Below, in pieces: positions 24,076 to 33,556 of a DNA stretch of 35,567 bases; the first letter of the stretch is position 1; each line of letters starts with the position of its first letter. The stretch is from assembly GCA_028874315.1 (NCBI GenBank), contig JAPPKM010000169.1, positions 1-35,567 on the forward strand. Reading direction: 5' to 3'. The stretch is from Chloroflexota bacterium. GTDB taxonomy: Bacteria > Chloroflexota > UBA11872. A model generated the notes under the pieces. The model did no database searches and was not told the DNA's origin. It saw nothing but the letters and a program-made list of their open reading frames with translations. Position numbers and translations under genes: made by a program.

Positions 24076-25322
24076 GCAAAGAACGCTTTCGCGCGAGCAA
24101 CGCCCTCAGCCAGGCAGTCCACCTCGGCGTGCGTGTTGTAGAGATACAAGCTCGCGCGCACCGTGGCCGGGACGCCTAGCTTGCGCATGAGCGGCTGCGC
24201 GCAGTGGTGGCCGGCGCGCACGGCGATGCCGTCGGCATCCAGCAGCGTTCCCACGTCGTGCGGGTGGACGTCACCAACGTAGAAGGAAATGACACCGCCG
24301 CGTTCGTGGGCGTCCGGGGGACCAAAGAGACGAATGCCGTCGATGTCGCTCAGCAAGTCCAGGGCATACACGGTGAGTTCGTGTTCGTGGTCCGTCAGAC
24401 TCGGCATGCCGACCGTTTGCAGGTAGTTAACGGCGGCGCCCAGGCCGATGGCCCCGGCGATATTGGGCGTGCCGCCCTCGAGTCTGTCCGGCAGGCCAGT
24501 CCAGCTTGACTGGTGAAGCTCCACCACGCGGATCATGCTTCCGCCGCCGAACAGCGGCTCCATCGCGTCCAGCAGCGACTCGCGGCCGTACAGGACACCG
24601 ATACCGGTGGGACCCAGCATTTTGTGGCCTGAGAACGCCATGAAGTCCGCGTCGAGCGCCTGGACGTCCACCGGCAAATGGGGAATCGACTGCGCGGCGT
24701 CCAGTAGCACAGGCACGTTGTGGGCGTGCGCGATGCGTACGATTTGCGCAGCCGGCGTGATGGTGCCCAGGACGTTCGACATGTGCGTGACCGCCACGAG
24801 GCGGGTCCGCGGGCCAAACATCCGCGCGTAAGCCTCAAGGTCGATGCGGCCTTCGTCATCCATCGGGATGTAGCGCAGTTGCGCCCCGCGCCGCCGGGCC
24901 AGCATCTGCCAGGGGACGAGGTTGCTGTGGTGCTCCATTTCGGTGAGCAGGATTTCGTCGCCCTCGCTCACGTTTTCGTCGCCCCAACCACGGGCCACCA
25001 GATTGATGGCTTCGGTGGTTCCGCGCGTGAAAATCACCTCGTGCGGATGCGCGGCGTTGATGAAGCTGGCCACATGGGACCGGGCAGCCTCGTATTCGGC
25101 TGTGGCCCGCTCGCTTAGCGCGTGCAGGCCGCGGTGGATGTTGGCGTTGTAGGTCTCGTAGTAGGTGTGGAGCGCATCGATGACGGCACGCGGCTTCTGT
25201 GACGTTGCGGCATTGTCGAGGTATACGAGCGGACGCTCGTGTACTTGTTCAGCCAGGATTGGGAAATCCGCCCGAATCTGGGCGGGATCCAGCCCGGCGG
25301 CGGTAGAGGTCGGGACAGTCAT
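24072..25322 (-). CDS. sufS: Cysteine desulfurase SufS
   Basis: 416-aa PLP enzyme (class V aminotransferase fold) that releases sulfur from cysteine as an enzyme-bound persulfide. The PLP-binding Lys234 is in FSGHKMLGPTG. The PLP-stacking His is in EMEHHSN. The cofactor Asp/Gln pair is in LLDAAQS. The catalytic Cys374 is in AGHHCAQP, the short-loop arrangement of SufS-type enzymes. The length is normal. It lies between the Rieske gene (5-bp gap) and sufU (4-bp overlap), so the desulfurase and its sulfur acceptor are made together. Confidence 0.95.
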   Translation of the reverse strand: MTVPTSTAAGLDPAQIRADFPILAEQVHERPLVYLDNAATSQKPRAVIDALHTYYETYNANIHRGLHALSERATAEYEAARSHVASFINAAHPHEVIFTRGTTEAINLVARGWGDENVSEGDEILLTEMEHHSNLVPWQMLARRRGAQLRYIPMDDEGRIDLEAYARMFGPRTRLVAVTHMSNVLGTITPAAQIVRIAHAHNVPVLLDAAQSIPHLPVDVQALDADFMAFSGHKMLGPTGIGVLYGRESLLDAMEPLFGGGSMIRVVELHQSSWTGLPDRLEGGTPNIAGAIGLGAAVNYLQTVGMPSLTDHEHELTVYALDLLSDIDGIRLFGPPDAHERGGVISFYVGDVHPHDVGTLLDADGIAVRAGHHCAQPLMRKLGVPATVRASLYLYNTHAEVDCLAEGVARAKAFFA

Positions 25323-25327
25323 GTGCC

Positions 25328-25648
25328 CTAAGTATCGATAAGAATCAGGACGCGCCCAGCTTCGAATTTGGCCTCGTAGGTCGCGACCGGACGGATCGCA
25401 GGCAGCGTGCGCGGCCTACCCGTGGTCAAGTCGAATGTCGAGGTGTGCCTGGGACAACGGATGGAACGCCGCTCGGGGTCGAAATCGCCTTCCGTCAGCC
25501 AGGCTTGGTCGTGACTGCACAGATCGTCCATCGCGTACAAGTCGCCACCGACGTTGTACACGCCGATGCGGCGATCGCCGACCTGGACCTGCCGCGCCGT
25601 TCCAGGGGGAATATCGTCGGCGGCCGCCACGTCGACGAACGACGCCAT
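25328..25648 (-). CDS. Rieske [2Fe-2S] ferredoxin-like protein
   Basis: 106-aa soluble Rieske protein of the dioxygenase-ferredoxin/NirD-like type. Cluster ligands are Cys44 and His46 (CSHDQAWL) and Cys65 and His68 (CPRHTSTFDL). It is an electron carrier. Within the suf operon it may donate electrons for cluster assembly or be a dedicated client. The start overlaps the sufD stop by one base (TGATG). Such a gene is seen beside sufD and sufS in several bacterial suf clusters, so its place here is probably not accidental. Confidence 0.93.
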   Translation of the reverse strand: MASFVDVAAADDIPPGTARQVQVGDRRIGVYNVGGDLYAMDDLCSHDQAWLTEGDFDPERRSIRCPRHTSTFDLTTGRPRTLPAIRPVATYEAKFEAGRVLILIDT

Positions 25649-26940
25649 CAGATTGCGGCGCCGGCGCGTAGCTTCGCCCGAACCGCGGTGCGAACGGCGG
25701 TTCGAACGGTTTCGCTTGGAATCCGATCCAGCACTGGTTCGAAGGTTCCGTCCACGATCAGCGAGCGGGCCTGGTCGCGGTTCAGGCCCCGTGAACCAAG
25801 GTAGTACAGGTGCATTGGGTCAATGGTGGACGTCGTTGAGCCATGCGTACAACGCACGTCGTCGGCCATGATTTCGAGCCTGGGAATCGAGTCCGCGCGC
25901 GGGCCGCGGTGCAACATCAGGTTCCGGTTCTGCTGGTAGGCGTTGGAACGCTGGGCGTGCGGTTGCACCATGATGGTTCCGGCGTAAACGGAACGCGACG
26001 TCCCTTCGAGCACATTCACGTAGAGCAGATCGCTTGCCGCGTCTGTCGTTCGATGGTCTTGCAACGTGTGGTGATCGGCGAACTGGCGCCCATCAAGATA
26101 GGCCAGGCCGTTCAGGCGAACGTTGGAACCGGGTCCCGTGAGGGTGGCCGAGATGGCGCCTTTGTGAAACCGGCCGCCAAGCGTGACGTTGGTGGTCGCG
26201 AGTTCGGCGTCACGCCCGACCTGGGCGTATTGGGAGAGAAAACCGCCGGTCTCGGCGTCCCAGGCCTGGACGTGCGTGTAGCTCAGCCTGGCGTTCGCAC
26301 CGGCGAACAGCTCCGTGCAGCCATTGGCGAATCCGGGCGACTCGTCCTCGCTTGAGCGCCACCACTCCAGCACGTCGGACGACGACCCGTCGCCGGCGGC
26401 AACCAGGGTGCGCGGAAACACCGGTCCGCCGGCCGCGTCGATCACGATGACAATCGGTGCGCTCAGCTCAGCGCCGGCCGGCACGTGGACAAACGCTCCG
26501 CCGGTCCAGAGCGCCGCGTTCATGGCCTGCAGCTTGCCGGCGGCCGGCGTTGCCAGCTCCGTGGCTAAACGGCTGGAGACCGTCGCGGGCTCGCTGCCGG
26601 CCGCTGCCGCCAGGCCGGAAACCGTCACGCCGGCGGCTCGGGCTTCGGGGGAGGCGTACAGCACGTTGACCGACGTGCCGCGCTGTCGCAGCAGGACGCT
26701 GGCATCGGGGATCTCGTCGGGAAGGGCCAGCCTGGCGGGGTCGGCCCCGTTGACGGACGGGGCCACGCCGGTCCAGTCAACCCAACTGGTGTCCGTGCGT
26801 CGCCACTCCTCGTCGCTCCAGGCCGGCGCCGGCGTGTCCTCGTAGGCGCGCCAGGCCGCAGCGCGATGCGCGGCCAGCCAGGCGGGCTCGCCGCGCGACG
26901 CTGATAGATCGGCAATTGCTTGCGGGGTCGTAGGTGTCAT
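25648..26940 (-). CDS. sufD: Fe-S cluster assembly protein SufD
   Basis: 430-aa SufB/SufD family protein, the second scaffold-side subunit of the SufBC2D complex. The conserved core is recognisable in the C-terminal half: NRNLMLHRGPRADSIPRLEI, then DDVRCTHGSTTSTIDP, where the His after Cys matches the His of E. coli SufD implicated in cluster assembly. YYLGSRGL follows. The N-terminal ~100 residues are variable and helical. It lies 72 bp after sufB and is coupled to the Rieske gene. Confidence 0.93.
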   Translation of the reverse strand: MTPTTPQAIADLSASRGEPAWLAAHRAAAWRAYEDTPAPAWSDEEWRRTDTSWVDWTGVAPSVNGADPARLALPDEIPDASVLLRQRGTSVNVLYASPEARAAGVTVSGLAAAAGSEPATVSSRLATELATPAAGKLQAMNAALWTGGAFVHVPAGAELSAPIVIVIDAAGGPVFPRTLVAAGDGSSSDVLEWWRSSEDESPGFANGCTELFAGANARLSYTHVQAWDAETGGFLSQYAQVGRDAELATTNVTLGGRFHKGAISATLTGPGSNVRLNGLAYLDGRQFADHHTLQDHRTTDAASDLLYVNVLEGTSRSVYAGTIMVQPHAQRSNAYQQNRNLMLHRGPRADSIPRLEIMADDVRCTHGSTTSTIDPMHLYYLGSRGLNRDQARSLIVDGTFEPVLDRIPSETVRTAVRTAVRAKLRAGAAI

Positions 26941-27012
26941 TAGCGTGCGCGAGGCGGTTTCAGCAAGTGTGGCGGCCCGTGCTTACGCGTCTCGACAGAT
27001 TGGTCGAAAACG

Positions 27013-28419
27013 CTAGCCGATCGAGCCTTCCATCTGGAGTTCGATGAGGCGGTTCATCTCAACCGCGTATTCCATCGGCAACTCCTTGACGATCGGCTCG
27101 ATAAACCCGCTGACGACCATCGCCATGGCCTGCTCCTGCGTCAGCCCGCGGCTCATCAGATAGAACAGCTGCTGGTCGCTGACCTTGCTGACGGTGGCCT
27201 CGTGCTGGATGGCGACGTCGCTTTCCTCGATGTCCATGTATGGGTAGGTGTCGGAGCGCGAGCGGTCGTCGATAAGCAGAGCGTCGCATTCCACGTTCGA
27301 GCGGCAGCGTTCGGCCTCGGGCATGACCTGCACATAGCCGCGGTAGGCGGTGCGTCCGCCCTTGCGGCTGATCGACTTGGACGTGATCAGCGACGACGTG
27401 TCGGGTGCAGCGTGCACCATCTTGGCGCCGGCGTCCTGGTGCTGGTCTTCGCCGGCGAAGGCGATGGAGAGCACCTCGCCGTGCGCGCCCGGTTCCATCA
27501 GGTAGACGGCCGGGTACTTCATGGTGACCTTGCTGCCGAGGTTGCCGTCCACCCACTCCATGGTGGCGTCGCGGTAGGCGACGGCTCGCTTGGTGACTAG
27601 GTTGAATACGTCGGTCGACCAATTCTGGATGGTTGTGTAGCGGCAGCGGCCGCCTTCCTTGACGATGATTTCGACGACCGCCGAATGCAGCGAGTCGGTG
27701 GCGTAGACCGGGGCGGTGCAGCCTTCAACGTAGTGCACGTAGGCGCCGGGCTCGACGATGATCAGGGTTCGCTCGAACTGGCCCATGTTCTCGGCGTTGA
27801 TGCGGAAGTAGGCCTGCAGTGGAATCTCGACGCGCACGCCCTCGGGCACGTAGACGAAGCTGCCGCCGCTCCAGACCGCACTGTTGAGCGCGGCGAACTT
27901 GTTGTCGCCGTTGGGGATGATGGTGCCGAAGTACTCGCGCACGATGTCTTCGTGCTCGCGCAGGCCGGAATCCATGTCCAGGAAGATCACGCCCTGCTCT
28001 TCCAGGTCGTCGCGGATGCTGTGGTAGACGACCTCGGAGTCGTACTGGGCGCCAACGCCGGCCAGGAACTTGCGCTCGGCCTCGGGGATGCCCAGCTTGT
28101 CGAAGGTGGACTTGATGTCCTCGGGCACGTCGTCCCAGGAGCGGGCCTGCCGGTCCTGCGGGCGAATGTAGTAGTGGATGTCGTCGAAGTCGATGCGCGA
28201 GAGGTCGGCGCCCCAGGTCGGCATTGACTTGCGCTCGAACTGGCGCAAGGCCTCCAACCGAAAGTCCAGCATCCAGGCCGGCTCGTCTTTCTGGCGCGAG
28301 ATTTCGCGCACGACGCCTTCGCTCAGGCCCTTGGGCGAGGTGTAGACGGGCTGGATGTCGTCGTGAAAGCCGAACTTGTAGGTGTCGAGCCCGACCTGGT
28401 CGATGTCCTTGACCGCCAT
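27013..28419 (-). CDS. sufB: Fe-S cluster assembly protein SufB
   Basis: 468-aa scaffold subunit of SufBC2D, where nascent clusters are built in the cytoplasm. The sequence is strongly conserved. The equivalent of the E. coli assembly Cys lies in [10 protein letters not shown], and the acceptor Glu in IQHEATVSK, followed by [16 protein letters not shown]. The length and the start [18 protein letters not shown] fit the family. It starts 2 nt after the sufC stop. Confidence 0.96.
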   Translation of the reverse strand: MAVKDIDQVGLDTYKFGFHDDIQPVYTSPKGLSEGVVREISRQKDEPAWMLDFRLEALRQFERKSMPTWGADLSRIDFDDIHYYIRPQDRQARSWDDVPEDIKSTFDKLGIPEAERKFLAGVGAQYDSEVVYHSIRDDLEEQGVIFLDMDSGLREHEDIVREYFGTIIPNGDNKFAALNSAVWSGGSFVYVPEGVRVEIPLQAYFRINAENMGQFERTLIIVEPGAYVHYVEGCTAPVYATDSLHSAVVEIIVKEGGRCRYTTIQNWSTDVFNLVTKRAVAYRDATMEWVDGNLGSKVTMKYPAVYLMEPGAHGEVLSIAFAGEDQHQDAGAKMVHAAPDTSSLITSKSISRKGGRTAYRGYVQVMPEAERCRSNVECDALLIDDRSRSDTYPYMDIEESDVAIQHEATVSKVSDQQLFYLMSRGLTQEQAMAMVVSGFIEPIVKELPMEYAVEMNRLIELQMEGSIG

Positions 28420-28421
28420 AG

Positions 28422-29195
28422 TTATGCTTCCTCGCTGGCCGCTGAGGCGGCGAACCGCTCGTAACCCTCGGCCTCCAGCCGTTCGGCCACTTCCTTGCCG
28501 CCTGACTCGACCACGCGCCCCTCAATGAGCACGTGTACGCGGTCAGGCTCGATGTAGTTCAGCAGCCGCTGGTAGTGCGTGATCACCAGTACTCCAAGGT
28601 CCGAGCCCCGCAACCGGTTGACGCCGTCCGCGACGATTCGCAGCGCGTCGATGTCGAGGCCCGAGTCCGTCTCGTCAAGTATCGCAAGGTCCGGCTCCAG
28701 CACCGCAAGTTGCAGGATCTCATTGCGCTTCTTTTCGCCGCCGGAGAACCCATCGTTGAGATAGCGCGAGGCGAATTTGGGGTCCATGCGCAGCATCTGC
28801 ATCTTTTCCAGCAGCAGGCGGCGGAACTCCATGACCGAGACTTCGGACTCGCGGCGGGCGTTCAGCGCAAGGCGTAGAAAGCTGGCGACCCGGACGCCGG
28901 GGATTTCGGCGGGGTATTGAAAGGCCAGGAACATTCCCAGCCGTGCGCGCTCGTCGGTTTCGAGCTCAAGCACGTCCTGACCCTTGAAGTGGACCTGGCC
29001 GGCCGTCACCTCGTAGGCGGGGTGGCCCATGAGAGTGTTGGCCAGGGTGCTCTTGCCTGAGCCGTTGGGGCCCATAAGCGCGTGTACCTCGCCGGCGGGC
29101 ACGTCCAGGGTCACGCCGCGCAAGATTTCGGCGTCTTCCACGGAGACATGCAGGTCGCGAATCGAGAGGGTGGTCTGGCCGTTGGTGGCGGACAT
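28422..29195 (-). CDS. sufC: Fe-S cluster assembly ATPase SufC
   Basis: 257-aa ABC-type ATPase of the SufBC2D complex. Walker A is GPNGSGKST, the Q-loop is AFQYP, the signature is [12 protein letters not shown] and Walker B is [12 protein letters not shown]; these are SufC-specific. The H-loop is in VITHYQRLL. The frame is open to ATG 29243, but family alignment ([19 protein letters not shown] near the start) favours ATG 29195. It is the first gene of the operon order sufC-B-D-Rieske-S-U. Confidence 0.95.
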   Translation of the reverse strand: MSATNGQTTLSIRDLHVSVEDAEILRGVTLDVPAGEVHALMGPNGSGKSTLANTLMGHPAYEVTAGQVHFKGQDVLELETDERARLGMFLAFQYPAEIPGVRVASFLRLALNARRESEVSVMEFRRLLLEKMQMLRMDPKFASRYLNDGFSGGEKKRNEILQLAVLEPDLAILDETDSGLDIDALRIVADGVNRLRGSDLGVLVITHYQRLLNYIEPDRVHVLIEGRVVESGGKEVAERLEAEGYERFAASAASEEA

Positions 29196-29300
29196 TCGCG
29201 TGCTGAAGGTCTCCTGGTGCTGGTCGCCAAGACACAGTGACATGACGACTCGAAAAACGGTGCGCGTCAGGCTCCTGACCGGGCCCGACTGCTCACTCCA

Positions 29301-29329
29301 AACGTAGCATCGCGCGTTCGCGCGGCCAA
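29301..29329 (-). promoter_or_regulatory. Candidate suf operon promoter with an inverted repeat
   Basis: On the minus strand TTGGCC (29324-29329) and TACGTT (29301-29306) are 17 bp apart, a modest sigma-70 match about 106 nt before the chosen sufC start. The spacer is almost filled by the symmetric CGCGCG-TT-CGCGCG (29311-29324), a possible operator. This is the only sizeable intergenic region (29196-29457) upstream of the operon. Confidence 0.3.
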
Positions 29330-29415
29330 GTTTATGCGGGTTTTTCAGCGAAAACCTGTGGCGAGCCGACGGTTCGCGCGGTATTTCGTAGGCTTGGGAC
29401 AGTCAGCATTGGCGT

Positions 29416-29432
29416 CCCGCCGATAGGGCGGG
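29416..29432 (+). promoter_or_regulatory. Small hairpin upstream of the aminomutase gene
   Basis: CCCGCC and GGCGGG form a 6-bp stem with a 5-nt loop, followed by CGTTTCTC, about 26 nt before the ATG at 29458. It could be a 5'-leader hairpin or a weak attenuator-like element. It is short and could be chance in GC-rich DNA. Confidence 0.25.
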
Positions 29433-29457
29433 CGTTTCTCCAGGGGTTGCAGCAGCC

Positions 29458-30576
29458 ATGCCGCCAAAGGTTCGCCGTCCACGCGCCGAATGGCAGGAAC
29501 AGCTCGCGCAGGGCGTGCGCGACGTGCGAGCCATTCCCGGGCTGACCGAGGAGCAGTACGAGCGGCTGGAGGCCGTCGCCAAGGAATACCCGTTCTTTAC
29601 GACGCCGTACTACCTGAGTCTGATTGAGGAGATGGACGCCAGCGACCCGATGTACATCCAGCAGATGCCGGATGCGGTGGAGTTCGAGGATTCATCGTTT
29701 CTTGAGGACGATCCGCTGGACGAGGAAGACGATATGCCGGTGCGGCACCTCACGCACCGATACCCGGACCGGGTGCTATTTGTCGTCACGCACACCTGCG
29801 CGATGTACTGCCGCTTTTGCACGCGGAAGCGGAAGGTCGGGAAGAACCCGGTGCCGCCGCCGCATGAACTGGAGGCGGTGTTCGAATACATCCGGGAGCA
29901 CCCGGAGATTCGGGATGTGCTGCTCAGCGGCGGCGACCCACTGACGCTGACCGACAACGCGCTGGAGTGGATCATCTCGAACCTGTACGAGATTCCGCAT
30001 GTGGAGTTGATCCGCATGGGGACCAAGATTCCGTGCGTCAACCCGGCACGAATCACCAATGAACTGTGCGAGATGCTGGCCCGATACCAGCCGTTCTACC
30101 TGAATACGCACTTCAACCACCCGCGGGAACTGACGCCAGAGGCTCGCGAGGCGTGCGGGCGGCTGGTGGACCACGGGATTCCAGTTGGATGCCAGACGGT
30201 GCTGCTGCGAGGGGTGAACGACGATCCCGAGACGATGAAGCAACTGATGCACGAGCTGCTGAAGGCGCGGGTGAAGCCGTACTACATCTACCAGGCGGAC
30301 CTGGTGAAAGGGACAGACCACTTCCGGACGTCGGTGCAGAAGGGCCTGGAGATCATGGAGGCCTTGCAGGGGCACACGACAGGGTTTGGGGTGCCGCAGT
30401 ACATCATCGACGCGCCGGGCGGGGGCGGGAAGATTCCGGTGTCGCCGTCGCGGATCGTTGACTTGACCGACGAGAAGATCGTGGTGCGGAATTACGAGGG
30501 GAACGAGTACGAGTACCCGGCGGCGGGGTATGACGCGGAAACCGTTCAAGACTACTTTCCGGCGTTCAACGAGTAG
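29458..30576 (+). CDS. kamA: Lysine 2,3-aminomutase family radical SAM protein
   Basis: 372-aa radical SAM, PLP-dependent aminomutase. The 4Fe-4S/SAM motif is CAMYCRFC (Cys114, 118, 121), followed by TRKRKVG as in KamA. LLSGGDPLTL is the SAM-binding segment. Residues matching the lysine-binding Asp pair and the PLP Lys of the clostridial enzyme are all present: Asp281 in YQADLVKGTDHFRT, Asp318 and Lys325 in DAPGGGGKIPV. KamA converts lysine to beta-lysine, used in lysine degradation or for the osmolyte N-acetyl-beta-lysine. Relatives modify EF-P or act on glutamate. The conserved Asp pair favours lysine, but no beta-lysine acetyltransferase or fermentation genes are adjacent. It is divergent from the suf operon. 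Confidence 0.9.
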   Translation: MPPKVRRPRAEWQEQLAQGVRDVRAIPGLTEEQYERLEAVAKEYPFFTTPYYLSLIEEMDASDPMYIQQMPDAVEFEDSSFLEDDPLDEEDDMPVRHLTHRYPDRVLFVVTHTCAMYCRFCTRKRKVGKNPVPPPHELEAVFEYIREHPEIRDVLLSGGDPLTLTDNALEWIISNLYEIPHVELIRMGTKIPCVNPARITNELCEMLARYQPFYLNTHFNHPRELTPEAREACGRLVDHGIPVGCQTVLLRGVNDDPETMKQLMHELLKARVKPYYIYQADLVKGTDHFRTSVQKGLEIMEALQGHTTGFGVPQYIIDAPGGGGKIPVSPSRIVDLTDEKIVVRNYEGNEYEYPAAGYDAETVQDYFPAFNE

Positions 30577-30583
30577 GCAAACG

Positions 30584-30599
30584 GCGGCCGAAGAGCCGC
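30584..30599. terminator. Weak hairpin between convergent genes
   Basis: GCGGC (30584-30588) and GCCGC (30595-30599) form a 5-bp stem with a 6-nt loop in the 34-bp gap between the convergent aminomutase and thyX genes. It has no T-run on either side. It may act as a minimal bidirectional terminator. Confidence 0.3.
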
Positions 30600-30610
30600 A
30601 CGGGTGGAAG

Positions 30611-31567
30611 CTAGGGGCTGGTTGAAGGCGGTTCCTCGGCGTCAAGCAGGGCGTTGAGTTCGCGCCACTCGGCAGGGGACATGCCGACGTCGCGTCGACT
30701 GACGCTTTCACCGCGGAGGCGTCGGCGGACGACTTGCAGGCCCTTGGCCGAGAGGTTGGCGCCGCCGACGCGATAGTCCATAAAGGCGGCGTAGGTTAGG
30801 GGCGCCCAGCGTCGCACGGTGTCGAGCATGACGGTGGCGTAGGCGCGGATCTCGTACTGGGCGTGGGCGTCGCTGCGCAACCAGAGGAAATGCAAGAGGT
30901 TGTGCAGGTTCACTTTCCAGTACCACTGGGTGTAGAAGTTGAGGGTCAGGTTCATGCGCGCGAGTTCACGGGCCAAGCCCTGGCGGGATTCGTCGCGCAG
31001 GTTGCCGTGGACGTCTTCGTTGAGCATTTCCTCGTAGTGAGCGTAGGCCTGCCGGGCGTCGGTTCGGAGCAGGTCGAAGACGCGGGACGCCTCATCGCCG
31101 GAAAGGACGTCGCCGCGGCCCTGGCGGTTACTGGTGGACTGGGCAGCCAGATGTGCGGGGTCCGGGACGTAGAACTCGTTGTCGAGGATGGAATAGCGGG
31201 CGGAGTACTCGTTGACGCTGGCGGTGCGGTGCCGGATCCACTGGCGGGCGACGAAGATGGGGAGCTTGACGTGGTACTTGATCTCGCACATCTCGAACGG
31301 CGTGGTGTGGGCGTGCCGCATGAGATAGCGAATGAGCCCGGCGTCCTGGCGAGCGCGCTTGGTGCCGGCGCCGTAGGAGACGCGAGCGGCCTGCACGACG
31401 GCACTGTCGCTGCCCATGTAGTCGACCACGCGCACGAAGCCGTGATCCAAAACGGGCAGGGCCTGATAGAGGACATCTTCAAGGTCGGGGACCGTCAGCC
31501 TGCGGGTTGGCGCCTGGACGGCCCGCAGGGCATCGATCTCCCGCTGCTCGTCCGTCGTAGGCGGCAT
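30611..31567 (-). CDS. thyX: Flavin-dependent thymidylate synthase ThyX
   Basis: 318-aa enzyme that methylates dUMP to dTMP using methylene-tetrahydrofolate and FAD. The ThyX signature is exact: [15 protein letters not shown] (residues ~112-126), preceded by IFVARQWI. Other conserved parts are [15 protein letters not shown] and [22 protein letters not shown]. It is longer than the ~220-250 aa typical of many ThyX proteins, with extra N- and C-terminal residues, as in several deep-branching bacteria. A TATACT box lies upstream at 31600-31605. Confidence 0.95.
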   Translation of the reverse strand: MPPTTDEQREIDALRAVQAPTRRLTVPDLEDVLYQALPVLDHGFVRVVDYMGSDSAVVQAARVSYGAGTKRARQDAGLIRYLMRHAHTTPFEMCEIKYHVKLPIFVARQWIRHRTASVNEYSARYSILDNEFYVPDPAHLAAQSTSNRQGRGDVLSGDEASRVFDLLRTDARQAYAHYEEMLNEDVHGNLRDESRQGLARELARMNLTLNFYTQWYWKVNLHNLLHFLWLRSDAHAQYEIRAYATVMLDTVRRWAPLTYAAFMDYRVGGANLSAKGLQVVRRRLRGESVSRRDVGMSPAEWRELNALLDAEEPPSTSP

Positions 31568-31599
31568 CAGTTCGTCCAGACAGGCGCGGGGGCGGCGCG

Positions 31600-31605
31600 A
31601 GTATA
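31600..31605 (-). promoter_or_regulatory. Candidate -10 element of thyX
   Basis: TATACT on the minus strand (five of six consensus matches) is 32 nt before the thyX ATG, close to the 3' end of the upstream SpoIID-type gene. No clear -35 is present. The spacing to the start resembles that of the other candidate -10 boxes in this window. Confidence 0.4.
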
Positions 31606-31625
31606 GGGGTGACGGATGTTTCGCC

Positions 31626-33527
31626 CTATAGCGGCGGGGCGAGGCCGAAGGCGCGCATGTATTCGCTGCCTACCTTGCCGATTTGGACCTGCTGTCCGGA
31701 CGGAGCTTCGGGTATCCACTCCAAACGGACGCGCTGGAAGTGCTGGACGGTGCGACCGTGCTCCACCACCTCCTGGGAAATGGGATAGCCGAAGCGCTCA
31801 AGGCCACCCTGGGTTTCCCAGTACTGAAGGAAGCCGAAATGCACGCTATGGCCGGTTTCGGGGAAGTAGCGGTGCTGGGGGACCGTGGGGAATGGGGTGT
31901 CGCCGGCGAACGGCCGGCGCGGGGCGGTGAGGGCGTCGTTGAGCAAGCCGAGCTGCGTTTCGTATGGCGTGCCGGCCAGTTCGGGGTGGTACTCGAAGCG
32001 GGCGCGTTCGAAGTACTGGACGGTGCGGCCGCGCTCGACAAACTCCTCGGTGAGGGGCAATCCGAAGGCGTTGAGCCCACCGCGCGCGTTGAAGTACTTG
32101 AGGAAGCCGTGGCGCACGTTGTGCCCGGTTTCTTCGAAGTACACGGATTGGCCGCCGGGCAGATTGAGTGGTTCGACGCGTTCAATCAGCGGGTAGTTGC
32201 GGACGACGGCGAAGCGGGTGCTGTAGAGGAGCCCGGCTTCGCGGGGGGTGCGCTGGTTGAAGCGGAGGGCAAAGTTCCAGGCGCTGATCGTCTGCCGACC
32301 ACGCTGGCCGTTGAGTCCGACGATGATCACGCGACCGGTCGGCGACCGATTACTGAAGTCCAACGACTCGAGGGTGCCGATCGACTCCTGGTAGAGCCCT
32401 TGCAGCAGGCTGGCGGGGAATTCAGGCGTGGACCAGGTGCTCAGCGGCGAATCGGCATCCCAGGGTCGGCCGTTCGGGTCGATGTCGACGACCGAGCGCA
32501 AATAGGGAACCGGTTGACCGCCGAACACGTGCTCGTTGGACTCGGTGCGTCCGTTTGAAGCGCTGAAGAAGTAGGCAATGATGGGATGGCCGGCATGGGT
32601 CAGGACTCGGCGAGCGGTGGCCTGGACGGCGGCGCTGGTCTCGGGCTTTTCGTGGTTGACACCCAGGTAGACCTGGTCCTGGGTCGTGTCGAAGACGTCT
32701 AAGACCGGGTTGCCCGGATCGAGGCTGACGAGGGCGTAGGAGCGGGCGGCCATTGACTGGGCTTTGAGCGCCTCGGCGGGCCAGTGGTAAGGCATTTCGG
32801 CCGGGATCACACCCAGCAGGTAGTCCTCGATCGTGACGACGTTGACGGTATCCACGAGGCCCTGGCTGTCGTGATAGACGCGAACGGACCCTCGGTAGAC
32901 GTCGTAGTACTGGCCGGGCGAGCCGACGACCTCGTCGGTGTACTTGTAATGCACCAGCAGGCGGGTGTGGGGCTCGAGCGGGACAACCTCAATCTGGCCG
33001 GGGAGATCGAAATCGAGGATGTGGCCGCCGGCGGCGTTGATGAGCCGGACGGTGATCCGGTGCTGGCCCGGGTGGTCAAGCAGCCGCAGGCGGGCGCCGG
33101 GTGACATGGCGCCAGTGACGCCGGCAATCGCCCACTGACCGCCGATCCCGACGATGTCGCCCGCGAGCCCATTGGACGAGGGTGTGGATCCGTCGATCGA
33201 CGGCGGCTGGTAGTTACGGTCGATCAGAACGCGGATGTGCGTCTGGTCGGTCGGGGAGTCGGTGATATCGATGCCGGTGTAATAGGCACGAACGATCTGG
33301 TCGGCGGTCTGGCCGGCCATCGCCCGTCCACGTGCCCCCCACTGGGACATGCCGACGCCGTGGCCCCAGCCCTGGCCTTCGATCCGGATGGACTGGCCGG
33401 ACTGGAGGGGCAGCATGTCGGCACGGGACAGGGACGGCGGTACGACGGCGAGGGCCAGCGCCAACCCGCACGCCAGCACGCGCAGCGGTCCGCGCCAACC
33501 ACCGCAACGTAGGCGGCTGGCGCTCAC
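31626..33527 (-). CDS. SpoIID/LytB-domain secreted protein with C-terminal repeats
   Basis: 633 aa from GTG 33527, with a signal peptide (~1-36). The SpoIID/LytB domain appears in permuted order. The [20 protein letters not shown] element, usually near the C-terminal end of SpoIID, is at ~50-75. The core [26 protein letters not shown], including the catalytic-type Glu in PAEM, comes later at ~235, followed by [15 protein letters not shown]. SpoIID enzymes are peptidoglycan lytic transglycosylases, so envelope remodelling is likely. The C-terminus carries two ~55-residue repeats with the pattern YF.ETGH.V..GFL.Y....GGL..FG.P...E..E.GRTVQ.F.R.R.E, likely a surface- or glycan-binding module. Confidence 0.9.
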   Translation of the reverse strand: MSASRLRCGGWRGPLRVLACGLALALAVVPPSLSRADMLPLQSGQSIRIEGQGWGHGVGMSQWGARGRAMAGQTADQIVRAYYTGIDITDSPTDQTHIRVLIDRNYQPPSIDGSTPSSNGLAGDIVGIGGQWAIAGVTGAMSPGARLRLLDHPGQHRITVRLINAAGGHILDFDLPGQIEVVPLEPHTRLLVHYKYTDEVVGSPGQYYDVYRGSVRVYHDSQGLVDTVNVVTIEDYLLGVIPAEMPYHWPAEALKAQSMAARSYALVSLDPGNPVLDVFDTTQDQVYLGVNHEKPETSAAVQATARRVLTHAGHPIIAYFFSASNGRTESNEHVFGGQPVPYLRSVVDIDPNGRPWDADSPLSTWSTPEFPASLLQGLYQESIGTLESLDFSNRSPTGRVIIVGLNGQRGRQTISAWNFALRFNQRTPREAGLLYSTRFAVVRNYPLIERVEPLNLPGGQSVYFEETGHNVRHGFLKYFNARGGLNAFGLPLTEEFVERGRTVQYFERARFEYHPELAGTPYETQLGLLNDALTAPRRPFAGDTPFPTVPQHRYFPETGHSVHFGFLQYWETQGGLERFGYPISQEVVEHGRTVQHFQRVRLEWIPEAPSGQQVQIGKVGSEYMRAFGLAPPL

Positions 33528-33556
33528 GGGTTCGTTCGATCCATGCGGCTGTGTGG

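Noticed and set aside
29416-29432. Riboswitch upstream of the lysine aminomutase gene
   Set aside because: Only one 6-bp hairpin is present; the ~210-bp region lacks the multi-helix architecture expected of a lysine riboswitch.
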